NCBI GenBank assembly: GCA_963971285.1
Contig: OZ020251.1
Coordinates: 2,790,001-2,854,000, forward strand
From: Astropecten irregularis
Lineage: Eukaryota; Echinodermata; Asteroidea; Paxillosida; Astropectinidae
Length of the DNA stretch: 64,000 bases
Reading direction: 5' to 3'
The notes beneath the pieces were generated by a model. That model searched no databases, was not told where the DNA came from, and saw only the letters and a program-made list of their open reading frames with translations. Both the position numbers and the translations under genes were made by a program. Positions 55,124 through 64,000 of this stretch are shown here, one piece after another. How positions within the stretch are numbered: the stretch's first letter is position 1; each line of letters begins with the position of its first letter.

Positions 55124-55293
55124 CAGGGGTCGATTTCACCAAACTCATCGTAACTTACTACACAATGTACATGTATCAATTTGTAGGAGTTATATGGTGC
55201 GTTGCAGCCCTACGTAGAAGTTGAAGGATACAATGTTTATCCTTCGTATCTTAATTTATGAGCAATCGCAGGGCTTCGTGAAATCAACCCCTG
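55124..55293. mobile_element. MITE, CTACGATCGATCGTAAC family, adjacent copy b
   Basis: CAGGGGTCGATTTCACCAAA at the left and GCTTCGTGAAATCAACCCCTG at the right. It is complete with CAGGGG ends, hAT-like. Confidence 0.7.
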
Positions 55294-55489
55294 GTGGCAT
55301 AAGGTCTATTAGCTGAGAGGTTTCATTACCATGACAACTACGGTCAAATCTATGTTAAAACATAGAAATGCGAAGAATTACTAAAAAATGCAAGATTATT
55401 GGTAAAAATAAAGAAAATCTTTTCAGAAGGAGAAGTCTTAAAAGACCAAAAAAATGTGTAGATTGTATCTCTTGCCATGCAAAGCCTTA

Positions 55490-55600
55490 ACTAATTCATA
55501 ATCAATAATTAATTATTCTTCATGAATTATTCATAGATGAATTATTCATCATGTATTATTCATAGATGAATGACTAATCATGAATTATTCATAGTGTGAG
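55490..55600. repeat. short tandem repeat, ATTATTCATAGATGA units
   Basis: GAATTATTCATAGATGAATT recurs about four times with slight changes. Confidence 0.8.
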
Positions 55601-58200
55601 TTTGACCCTCCATTGTAAGAAACCTGCATGTATTCATCTTTCTTACTGTACTTAATTACCATATGTTTCTTCCCTTATTATAACATGCAATATTTCATAA
55701 AATAATCTTCATGATAAAACCTATAACAGTAACCATTCAAAACCAAGGCTGTGGAAATAATAAAACAACATTCTTTTATAAATAAAACATATCTGTCATA
55801 TCTGTGTCATCTATATAGATTTATATTTATACATGCTATAAGGCCTATATTTTTCAATTTTTTACAATCACAGCGTAAAACAAAGAAAAATTACAATCTG
55901 ATTATTTTTCCAAATTACTAAGCAATTATTTTATTTTCATTCAGCATAAAAGTAGCATTCACACCATTAATAAAATACACTATTTACAATTTGTTTACGT
56001 GAGAAACCAAAACAAATATTTTCTTTTGCACAAAAACAAACAAAATTCCCCTGCATGCAGCAGTTCTCTCAGAAGTTCGTCATTTTCTTCCCCAAAAATG
56101 TATTTTGCTGAAAATTCATCCTGTCAGGCTGTCAATTTTGAGATAATACATTATAAAGCAAAATAAATCAAATTTGTAGTAGTATAAAATGATATTACTC
56201 ATACATATGCATTTAAAATTAATTGCAAGATATCGATATAATAACAAAAACCGATGGGAATTGACAAATTAAGCATCTTTTTTTAGCTCGGCTCAAAATA
56301 CGTTGACTTTTCTAAATGTGATAAGAAGAAAATAAGATATAAATTTACATCCGAAATCTGAGGTGGCTCAACTTTCATACATCTATGGGGAAAAGCCATC
56401 AAAATAAATTTGGCGGGATTATAGAAAATCCAGCAATTTCTGTCGCCTTTGCGGCTTGATTCCTTGCAGGGGGAATAAGACCATGCTAGAGGTCGGGGCT
56501 TTAAAATAACTACATAATTGCAAAAAGGATTTCAGATGAACAAAAATATACTTTAAAAAATGTTCAAACACATGGAATACACTGGGAACATATACAGAAA
56601 ACTATAGGAGTAAATATCGTAAGTTTGTCCATTCAAAGGTGAAGGTGGATATCAAATACACATTTCAAACAAAAGTTACAAAATTTCAAACAATAATTAC
56701 TTGCAATGACTAGAAAGCATCCATTAATGACAAACTGAATACTATGCCACAATTTTCTAAGTACATGTAACATCTCAAAAAACATAATCATATGTATTAC
56801 ACAAAGTTCAGTATTGAGTATTCCACAGTTAAAACAGTGATATGCAATAGTATTAAAAGCAAAGAAATTAAAAAACAGCATGTAATCTTCAAACACTATT
56901 CAGCCTCAGAAAATGTCAAGAAAACCTCAAAATTGCTTCTACTCGTACATAGGTATAAAATGAAAACAATATAATGCACTTATTGTTGACTTGTATTAAT
57001 TTCATCCATGATTTGCCAAGTTGCAGGACGAAGTGTAGTCCTACATGTATGCCAATCAGCCTGTTGGGACATCAGGACCTCAGCAGTGCGTTCACACTGG
57101 TAAAAAGATGATCCCATTTGGACCCTTTTGCAGACTGGCTGGAAGTTGGCAGTGGAGATGATAAGAAATGCATCGTGGGGCAGTTCGCACTAAAATTTGG
57201 TACACAAAATCCCACAGGCCGGCACAGAGGCCTGAAATTTGCAGCAAAGGTGTATAAGAAATCCATTGTTGGACAATTCACGCCAAATTGTGATTCCAAA
57301 ATCCATTATGATGGCTAACCGTGAGAGGATCTTTACTCCAAAGTTTACAGCAGCTAATTCTGAAACTTATGATTAATCAATTCAAAAAAGGAAACAGAAA
57401 AAAGGAAAAATTTCATCCTAGGCTGATCCGAGTATTTTTTTTAATTCTCCACAATTCCTGGTCCCCAAATTTCTCCAAAATTCTTGGTCCCCAAATCCCA
57501 TAATCAGTCCGAACAATGTTTATTTGGGCTTCATATAAATATAGCAAAGGATATTAATGGTACATGTCACACCTGTATGATAGAGGTACACACAAATCCA
57601 CAAATCCCATCTTATCATGGTGTGACGACTTGCATAAATATTTCTAAAACCTACAAATTCAGCATGCAATAGAAATCCCCTTCGCTCAACAAAAAGAATA
57701 ACTGAGAACCGATGTTAAGTACGACCCATCCAAGCCTCATACGTACTGTGATCACTTGGCAAAAAGGAAGGCACATAGTGGTTATAACCAAAACTAAAGT
57801 TTCAGAAGAAAAAAACAATCTGTTAAAATGAAAATCTTTCTATTTACAATTAATCACGATGCCTACAATTCCTACTTCATGCAAACCGTTCATCTTATAT
57901 TAATTAAGTATCCCTCATCTTGTGCCATGGTTGCTAAAGCAAATTTCAACCCTTCCCCATCTCCATACAGCAGTTTACCTTTTACCTTACATGTTTTTTC
58001 CTGTGCGATTACTAAGTGTCCTATACTGAATACCACAATTCTGCCGAAAACGGCCAGAATGCACTGGTTGGAATGTCAAGTTAAATGGCTCTTTTCAGAG
58101 CCAAGCAACTAAAAAACGTCTCATGGACCATAAGTCATGCTGTTACTGCAAAATCAATAATACACAACAATACGCCAAAGCGTGGTTTTCATGGTAATTT
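55601..58200. other. A+T-rich spacer, no gene recognised
   Basis: Two diverged copies of an about 85-bp segment lie at 57160-57300 (AGAAATGCATCGTGGGGCAG against AGAAATCCATTGTTGGACAA). I see no exon pattern. Confidence 0.4.
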
Positions 58201-58214
58201 ATGGTTTGCAATAC

Positions 58215-58380
58215 AGTCACCCGTGGAGTCTGTGGTAACGTGTGGTAAGCAGCTCCTGTCTTGTGTGGTACATGCAGAGGGTTAGGGTTAATACATGTAT
58301 CAAGTCCCCCTGTGGAGACATGGTAATGTGTGGTAAGCAGCTGTGGTACATGCAGAAGGTTAGGGTGAAAGAAATCTTGG
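58215..58380. repeat. imperfect duplication, TGTGGTAAGCAGCT units
   Basis: GTGTGGTAAGCAGCT, then GTGGTACATGCAGA and GGTTAGGGT occur twice about 100 bases apart. Confidence 0.65.
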
Positions 58381-59373
58381 TAAGAGCCCAAGGCAGTATC
58401 ACACACCCTGTATAACATACCCTGCTCCGCCCCCAAAATATATACATACTCATATTATGTAATAATAGTAATAAATAAGAATAAATAATAATAATAATAT
58501 GAGACATGGCCATATGAAAGACAGTTCCATAGACTTCAGCCAAAAACAAAATTCAATAATTCCAATTGTTTTTTCTAATAGTGTTGAAAACTAGTAAGCA
58601 ATGATATAATATTTGCAAGTATCTAGAAATTGTTTTAAAAAGTCTTAAAAATTGAGCTGGAATGTTGGGAAGACCTGCAAATGTCTTCCATTTTGCCTGG
58701 TGTCTCGGAAAGATCTATTTCTATGGCAAATTTAATCTCACAAATTAGCAGTTTAAGTACGTAATCGCATTTAAGTTTCGGGCAGTCGGTTTCGAGCAAT
58801 CTTCACAAGGAAATAAGTTACATCCACCTTTTAATTTACACATCAATTTTCAATATTCTCGTAGACAGTCAGGAACAAAAACAAAGCGAGCTTTTCATGC
58901 TATCAACATTTCCTTTTTCCCATGTAGTGAAGTCACTTGACTCCAAGTTGCCTGTCCAAAATTGCCTCATTAATGTCATGTGCCCTTTTAGCATTTTTGA
59001 TAGAATCCTGGCCAAGTCAGCAATAAACGTGACTTCTACAGGGCACCATCAACAAAAGAGGGGCACAATTCCATGGCTCTGCTTACACTAAAGCGTAGAA
59101 TTGGCGCTTACGAAAGCATGAAAGTCTGTGCTAACGAGATCCATCCTATTTCATGGCTTACCAAGGGATTTTCAGTTGAACAAGTGCATAGTTTGCATAG
59201 CTTTAGAAGGATTTCACGCATACTCAGCTAGCATAAAAATTTGACGCTAAGCCAGTAAGCGTAGAATGAGTACAATCCCTCCACCACACTACGTTATACG
59301 TTATAAAGCGTAGTGACTCGAGAAGAAGAAATATTACGGACGCTTCCGGTAAGTAGAGCCATGAAATTGGGCC
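58381..59373. other. non-coding stretch
   Basis: It contains an (AAT)n run near 58480 and nothing else recognised. Confidence 0.4.
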
Positions 59374-59620
59374 CAGGGGCCAATTTCATAGAGCTGCTTA
59401 GCACAAAAAATCGCTAAGCACGACATTTCTGCCTTGATAATAACAGGATTAACAACCAAATGTCCATGTGTTGTGTATCACTTGCAATTATTCTTTGGCT
59501 GTTGTTCGCTCACCATGAATATAAAAATCAAATTTTCAATGGTGGTTTATTTTATTGGGCAAGCCATTTTTGTACTAAGCAATATTTTTTTGTGCTAAGC
59601 ATCTCTATGAAATTGGCCCT
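59374..59620. mobile_element. MITE, CAGGGGCCAATTTCATAAAACTG family, copy 4
   Basis: CAGGGGCCAATTTCATAGAG at the left and CTATGAAATTGGCCCT at the right, with the ends shifted from ACTG to GCTG. Confidence 0.8.
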
Positions 59621-59654
59621 ATGTGACCTGCAGGGAGCCTCCCATCATAACCCT

Positions 59655-59740
59655 GGAGAGCTAAGGAGGTAGAACAGTGGTCCACTCCACTAAACCATCG
59701 GTCTGAGGTTCACATTCCAGTCCAGTCACAATCTGTCCTT
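59655..59740 (+). repeat. weak tRNA-like SINE head
   Basis: GGAGGTAGAACAGTGGTCC is A-box-like and GAGGTTCACATTCCAGTC is B-box-like. The match is poor and the class uncertain. Confidence 0.3.
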
Positions 59741-59970
59741 ACTCACCCCAAAAATTATCATAATTAAAAATCATCATAATTAATAAGAAAAACATGCAGA
59801 CTGTATTTTTTCTATTATTGGTGGTTAACATTCAACTATGCATAAAATAAAGATTACTCAGTTGGCAAAGTCTTGACATTATGAAGTAGATCTACCTTAT
59901 TATTAATTATTAAAAATATTAGGCTTTACACAGTGGGGACGTGATAAGTATGAGTAGTTTCTAAAAGAAG

Positions 59971-60210
59971 GCCCTTTTTCAAACGTCAGCTCAGGCTCAG
60001 GCTCCAGCTCCAGCTCCATTTCGTGAAGCTATTTTAAAATAACAGGTATCAAAATGGGGGCTTTTGGCTGCCGTTCAGAAGAAGATTCTCTGGTTTGAAA
60101 AAGGAAACAGAGCTTCAGCTTCAATGAAAAACCACAACCTATATTTTCAGCATATGGATGACAGAAACAGAGCCAGAGCCAGAGCCAAAGCAAAGGTTTG
60201 AAAGAGGCAC
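59971..60210. mobile_element. MITE, GGCTCC-hexamer-end family, copy 8
   Basis: GCCCTTTTTCAAACG with GCTCAGGCTCAGGCTCC at the left, AGAGCCAGAGCCAGAGCC and GGTTTGAAAGAGGC at the right. It lies in the tetraspanin C 3' flank. Confidence 0.75.
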
Positions 60211-60466
60211 CTATATATCCACATTGAAGTCAACCATGGCTAGTGCGCCACCATTGCTGGGGGCCGTCATAAATATATCGTCACATATACCTGGTTGCAC
60301 TCCAGTGCAAAGTGTTTCCGTTATAATAAGTACAAAAGATGGTGACACATACCTACACGTTTGCTAAACGGTAGGCAAAGTCCTGAAATTGAGCCCTGGT
60401 AAAAGATTTCAAATTTTATCAGCAAAACTCTTGTGAGATTGTTGGCAAAGTTATGAAGGATGGTGT

Positions 60467-60541
60467 CCAATGCCAGGACTGCGACTGTTACCAATGCCAG
60501 GACTGCGACTGTTACCAATGCCAGGACTGCGACTGTTACCT
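60467..60541. repeat. 24-bp tandem repeat, three units, in tetraspanin C 3' UTR
   Basis: CCAATGCCAGGACTGCGACT then GTTA is repeated three times without change. It starts about 30 bases downstream of the stop on the minus strand. Confidence 0.95.
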
Positions 60542-60571
60542 ATAAAGCCCCGACCAATTCTCCGATGTGGC

Positions 60572-60616
60572 TTAGGTGCTCCGACACAGGCAGAAGGCAA
60601 ATAGCATACCAAAGAA
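60572..60616 (-). CDS. tetraspanin C last exon
   Basis: It encodes FFGMLFAFCLCRST then TAA after the acceptor CTTTCCGCAG, with a good pyrimidine tract. The tail is only about four residues beyond TM4, very short for the family. Confidence 0.85.
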   Translation of the reverse strand, partial: FFGMLFAFCLCRST

Positions 60617-63202
60617 CTGCGGAAAGAATCAAAAGGGCGAGAGTTAATAAACATGAGTGGGTTGAACTTCGTTGGGTTGGACACGTCTACAGACAAGGTG
60701 ATGGACGCATCCCCAAGGACATCCTTTATGGTGAGCTTGCTGTTGCTGCCCGACCTCACCGTCGACCAAGACTTCGCTACAAGGATGTCCTGAAACGTGA
60801 CCTCACCGCTTTCGGCATACCTAGCACAACATGGGAGACAACAGCTACCAAACGCTCCCACTGGTGCTCTGCCACTCTAAATGGTTGCTCCATCTCAACC
60901 AAACACTACGTTGATGGCTGTGTGAAACGCCAACTCCATCGTCGATTACGACGGGATGGGCCATGATGATGGAAATTCACCTCAATCCAAAACTGAGATC
61001 TGGGTCCAATTTCACAGCCCAGAAAAACTTGGCTGTTGTTCACTGGTGGTTTGTTTTATTGAGCATGACATATTGTGCAAAGCATTTTTTTGTTGTGCTT
61101 AACAGCTCCATGATGAAATTGGCCCATGCTGACTGATGTCAGCATTGATGTTTGATACATGTAGATTACAAATTCACAAATATCTGCGCAGTTTTGTGAT
61201 GTGCAATTTTTGCACATGCAAATAATGGCATGTGATACATTGTAGCCTACATCACAAATCTGTGCACATTTACTTTGTGTGATTTTATATTTGCCAAGAT
61301 TTTTTTTCTGAATAATCTGATTACGAAGAAATCAAGTGAAATGTGCACAAAAAGTTATCATAACAGCAGTCAAATGCCACGACATGCACAATAACAAGGT
61401 GCAGTTTTAGTAGTTGCGATTTGCCCATAATGTCATATGTCATGGCGGCCATAAAAATATGTAAGGACACTATGGGCCAGTTTCATTAATGCACAGGATC
61501 CCAATTTAGCGTACCCTGCATAGGACGTGGATCTGTAAATGGGATCCGGATCCGCAGGATTCGTCATAAACAAACAGGCCCTATAAAAGGGGGACCCAAT
61601 TAAAAAATGCAAGTTTAAAGAAAGTGGACCTTTTCTCACCTGCATCACGGATAGGCCGACACCAAAGCCGGCTATGACTACTGCATAATTGGAGGCCTCT
61701 TCAACGACTGCATCGAAGCAACCCTGGGGACGGGGCAGGAAAGAAAAAAGGTCAAAGAAGGATCTTTCTCGTCTTCAACGGCTTCAAAACAGATGTGTGA
61801 GTCTCATTTTTCAGATGCCCATGTACACACATACATCCCCACTTCTACACCAGTTACACTGGCTTCCAGTTGCACAACGCATTCAATTCAGTACTTTGGT
61901 CCACACTTACAAATCACTCAACTCATCTGCCCCTGATTACCTCTGTTCTCTCAACCCGAACCGGGTCTTACTCCCTTCGCTCTTCTCATGGAATATCTCT
62001 TGTTGTCAACAAAACAAATAAAATCGCAGGTGATCGGGCCTTATCTGTTGCTGCTCCACTATTGTGGAACAGTCTACCTATCCCTATCAGAAACTCTGTC
62101 AGTGTGCCATCCTTCAAGAGGGCTCTTAACACCCATCTTTTTCCACACACGGTAGCTGGTCGTATGTCTTAGTTGTCTTCTCTTGTTTCTTTTTGTTCTT
62201 GTTTCTTTTTTTTCAGAAATCCTTTGGCAATTAATTTGGCGCTATATAAATCCAGTTATTATTATTATTATTAAAGACTAAGAATAGTTTATGGTGATGC
62301 CGTGTTGATATTATAATCTCTTTTTGTGAGTTTGTGCGGTTCAGATAAGAACTGAGGGACCGAGAAACAATTGCACTGTCCATGATCGGGAGTTCTGATT
62401 CCAATCTAAGGAGGTCGCAGCTTGGGACACTCCGTCAGGATGTAGTGAGCCGTCTGTGAAATGTTCATGACGTAGGCCTACACCTCGGTCATTCTCATTC
62501 AAACCCACCCATGTGAACCCACCACTCTATTCGTCTAATTGATAGACGCGCTCGCCATACAGCGAGCAAGCATCTATCACATGCGTGCAGATTTCCTGAT
62601 TAAATATGCAAGCCAACCCAGCACTTACCGCTCTAAGTTTTGACCAATCAGGGGGCATCTACTATCAAACCGTTTGGCGAGCGCGTCTATCACGAAGACA
62701 GCTGCTGCCGTGCGGACGCGCGAAATTGACCAATCAACATCTTCCGTCACGATCCTGACTGAAATGTTCTCAAAACAGATCTGATTGGCTGATGTGCCGC
62801 ATTGCATAAAATGTGCATGCACGCATGTATCAGACGTTCGTACGTAGTGACACGGAGTAGAATGGGTGATACATGTACTCAGACTAATTGAGTTCCTAGG
62901 ATTGCGTCAAATGAAATGTTAAAAACTTTAAAATGTGTACTAGTCCTATGGATTTGAATTGATTGTCTCAATGTCTGTATATACCACCCCATGAGAGGTA
63001 CAGTACTTACAATGTTGTTGATTAAGGACAAGTCGTTATCCTGTACGTTCTGACAGCCCTCCTGGTCGATTGTATTTCCATCGTCATCACGCTTACAGCA
63101 GGACGGTGGCACCAGACGTAGCAAGGTCTGCTGTGCCCACAGGGAGGCCTGATATAACATGGCCCCATCGTGACCGGAACCAAGGTAACTGCAGCAGTCA
63201 AA
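60572..63202 (-). CDS. tetraspanin C, 3' half of gene, 5' exons beyond the window
   Basis: Three minus-strand exons, 63011-63202, 61640-61723 and 60572-60616, all phase 0, encode the last 106 residues: 64, 28 and 14. The first has FDCCS then PPSCC and EGC, the large loop; the second has GC and most of TM4; the third ends FFGMLFAFCLCRST. The usual CCG of the loop is CCS here, an uncommon change in the hallmark. The 28-codon exon matches tetraspanins A and B exactly. The two introns contain antisense LINE pieces. TM1 to TM3 are not visible in 63,203-64,000, so the 5' end must lie outside. It could be CD151-like by its TM4 wording, but this is uncertain. Confidence 0.88.
60640..60966 (+). mobile_element. 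LINE reverse-transcriptase C-terminal fragment, antisense in the last intron of tetraspanin C
   Basis: The plus frame reads LRWVGHVYRQGDGRIPKDIL, then YGELAVAARPHRRPRLRYKD and TAFGIPSTTWE, wording typical of the C-terminal region of non-LTR endonuclease and reverse-transcriptase proteins. Its left end is about 25 bases from the splice acceptor. Only the end of the ORF remains. Confidence 0.8.
61002..61125. mobile_element. MITE, CAGGGGCCAATTTCATAAAACTG family, internally deleted copy 5
   Basis: It keeps GGGTCCAATTTCAC at the left, GGTGGTTTGTTTTATTGAGC inside and GATGAAATTGGCCC at the right. Confidence 0.65.
61140..61475. mobile_element. truncated relative of the 20507-20990 element, inverted
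   Basis: CATAATGTCATATGTCATGG with CGGCCATAAAAATATG near 61428-61460 is the inverse of the left end at 20510-20560. CACAAATATCTGCGCAGTTT near 61174 matches the interior. Confidence 0.55.
61640..61723 (-). CDS. tetraspanin C penultimate exon
   Basis: It encodes GCFDAVVEEASNYAVVIAGF then GVGLSVMQ, the last loop cysteine and TM4. The acceptor CCCCAG and donor GTGAGA are intact. It is 28 codons. Confidence 0.92.
61745..62274 (+). mobile_element. CR1/L2-like LINE 3' end, frameshifted
   Basis: One frame reads LSRLQRLQNRCVSLIF, then LLHQLHWLPVAQRIQF and STLVHTYKSLN; another continues YSLRSSHGISL and GDRALSVAAPLLWNSLPIPI, then FKRALNTHLF. The frame changes near 61960-61970, so it is dead. The end GGCGCTATATAAATCCAGTT then (ATT)n is a typical 3' tail. 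It lies in the intron upstream of the penultimate tetraspanin C exon, antisense to the gene. Confidence 0.9.
62540..62880. repeat. long dispersed repeat, copy 2
   Basis: Same order of words as 52670-53010: GATAGACGCGCTCGCCATAC, TTTTGACCAATCAGGGGGCA and GTGACACGGAGTAGAATG. It lies in the tetraspanin C intron that precedes the penultimate exon. Confidence 0.75.
63011..63202 (-). CDS. tetraspanin C large-loop exon
   Basis: It encodes FDCCSYLGSGHDGAMLYQAS onwards to LSLINNI, 64 codons, with CC, SCC and a further C. It is bounded by TTATTCAG and GTAAGT. Confidence 0.92.
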
Positions 63203-63600
63203 CTGAATAACAGTCAACAGGACACAAAACAAGTCAGTCAAAAATTGCTGCAAGTTCACGCTGCACAACAACTGGAAATAATGACCTGAAATTTGTGCGT
63301 GCTACAAGATTGTTATGTTCAAGTTCCAATAGACCGATCAATTAAGCGCCGCCCCATTTATTTCTGACCAATCACAGTCGTGATTTATATCCGACATGCG
63401 TTCACTAAAGTCCGACACATGTACAAGCGCGTACGTTCACACATCAGAAACGTGCAGTGAAGTATTGGAGAGGAACACGTGTTCATTGCTCACATGTGCA
63501 GTGGGAGGAAGCTTACTGGATCGGTCTATTTGTTGCATTTATAACAATTTTGGGGAACTTAGATTTGATATTCAGGATAGTCTCACAGAACCAAGGCATG
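63203..63600. other. tetraspanin C intron, no exon seen
   Basis: I searched the minus strand for the upstream loop exon and TM3 and did not find them. Confidence 0.4.
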
Positions 63601-63604
63601 CAAC

Positions 63605-63705
63605 TCAGACTTTGACGGTTTTTGTCAAAGAATTAATGCAGATTCATGGGCATAAATATCAAGGAAGATACAGTAACAGTCACCTGTGAAATTTTCAGTC
63701 CAACA
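63605..63705. mobile_element. truncated TTAA-type MITE
   Basis: GGTTTTTGTCAAAGAATTAA, then CAGATTCATGGGCATAAATA and GTAACAGTCACCTGTGAAAT match the left third of the 13107 family. It breaks off after CAGTCC. Confidence 0.7.
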
Positions 63706-63892
63706 ATTTAAAAAAAAATCTTTTCACACGTTTTTTATTTCTTTTGAAGCCCTAAATTGTTTTGGTCTATATGTAATACATGTATTACAGTTACTCTTAA
63801 AAAACGTACATGTAGAAATAAATAGAAGGCTTAAACATGAACCACACAATCAAAACTATTGATACAAAAAAACCCCTGAAATTTAAACATGC

Positions 63893-64000
63893 TTGGAGTT
63901 AGGAGGGCCTGATGAGTTTTGATCCTAGCAGGATCTTTATCGAAGACTTAGATAAAAACTCTGTTAGAAGCGAAACGCGTATCCACGGCAGGATCTTTAT
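63893..64000 (-). repeat. hammerhead-like repeat units at the right edge
   Basis: GCTTGGAGTTAGGAGGGCCT followed by GATGAGTTTTGATCCTAGCA and GGATCTTTATCGAAG is the inverse of the 26405 unit; a second GGCAGGATCTTTAT begins near 63987. The array may continue beyond the window. Confidence 0.55.

Noticed and set aside
60460..60966. 168-codon open frame as a gene
   Set aside because: It is a chance fusion of the 24-bp tandem repeat, the antisense of the tetraspanin C last exon and a LINE C-terminal fragment.

Overview
This window is animal nuclear DNA. Genes are split into short exons with GT-AG introns, all assigned genes are metazoan families (tetraspanins and the arginine methyltransferase PRMT1), and introns and spacers are full of short inverted-repeat transposons, tRNA-derived SINEs and non-LTR retroelement ends. 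The repeat style and the many GGCCTA-type motifs suggest a marine deuterostome invertebrate, most likely an echinoderm; that is an impression, not proof. I see no bacterial, viral or CRISPR content.

Layout. 1-169 (minus) may be an internal exon of an unrecognised gene running off the left edge. About 170-14,800 has no gene I can support and holds several MITE families, a mariner-like element and two SINEs. Tetraspanin A (CD63-like, plus) occupies 14,915-22,504 in seven coding exons, with two alternative terminal exons. About 22,500-29,000 is 3' flank and spacer with a small array of hammerhead-like repeats. PRMT1 (minus) occupies 29,014-38,222 in ten exons, 371 codons, complete and intact; its introns contain two transposon insertions with 8-bp target duplications and a 99-bp tandem array made from its own exon 7. 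About 38,223-45,500 is repeat-rich spacer. Tetraspanin B (CD151-like, plus) occupies 45,527-50,828 in seven exons, followed by a 79-bp x about 12 tandem array. About 52,000-60,500 is spacer. The 3' half of tetraspanin C (minus) occupies 60,572-63,202; its 5' exons lie beyond the right edge.

Function. The three tetraspanins share phase-0 exon boundaries (an exon of exactly 28 codons in all three, one of 25 codons in A and B), so they are paralogues of one ancestral gene structure. They would be four-pass membrane scaffolds at the plasma membrane or endosome. PRMT1 is a housekeeping protein arginine methyltransferase; nothing in the sequence links it functionally to the tetraspanins.

The most notable items are: the duplicated tetraspanin A last exon, whose copies differ mostly at synonymous sites; the PRMT1 exon-7-derived tandem array inside the adjacent intron; hammerhead-ribozyme-like motifs, one of them next to what looks like a Penelope-like element 3' end; and TTAA-flanked and hAT-like MITEs packed into introns.
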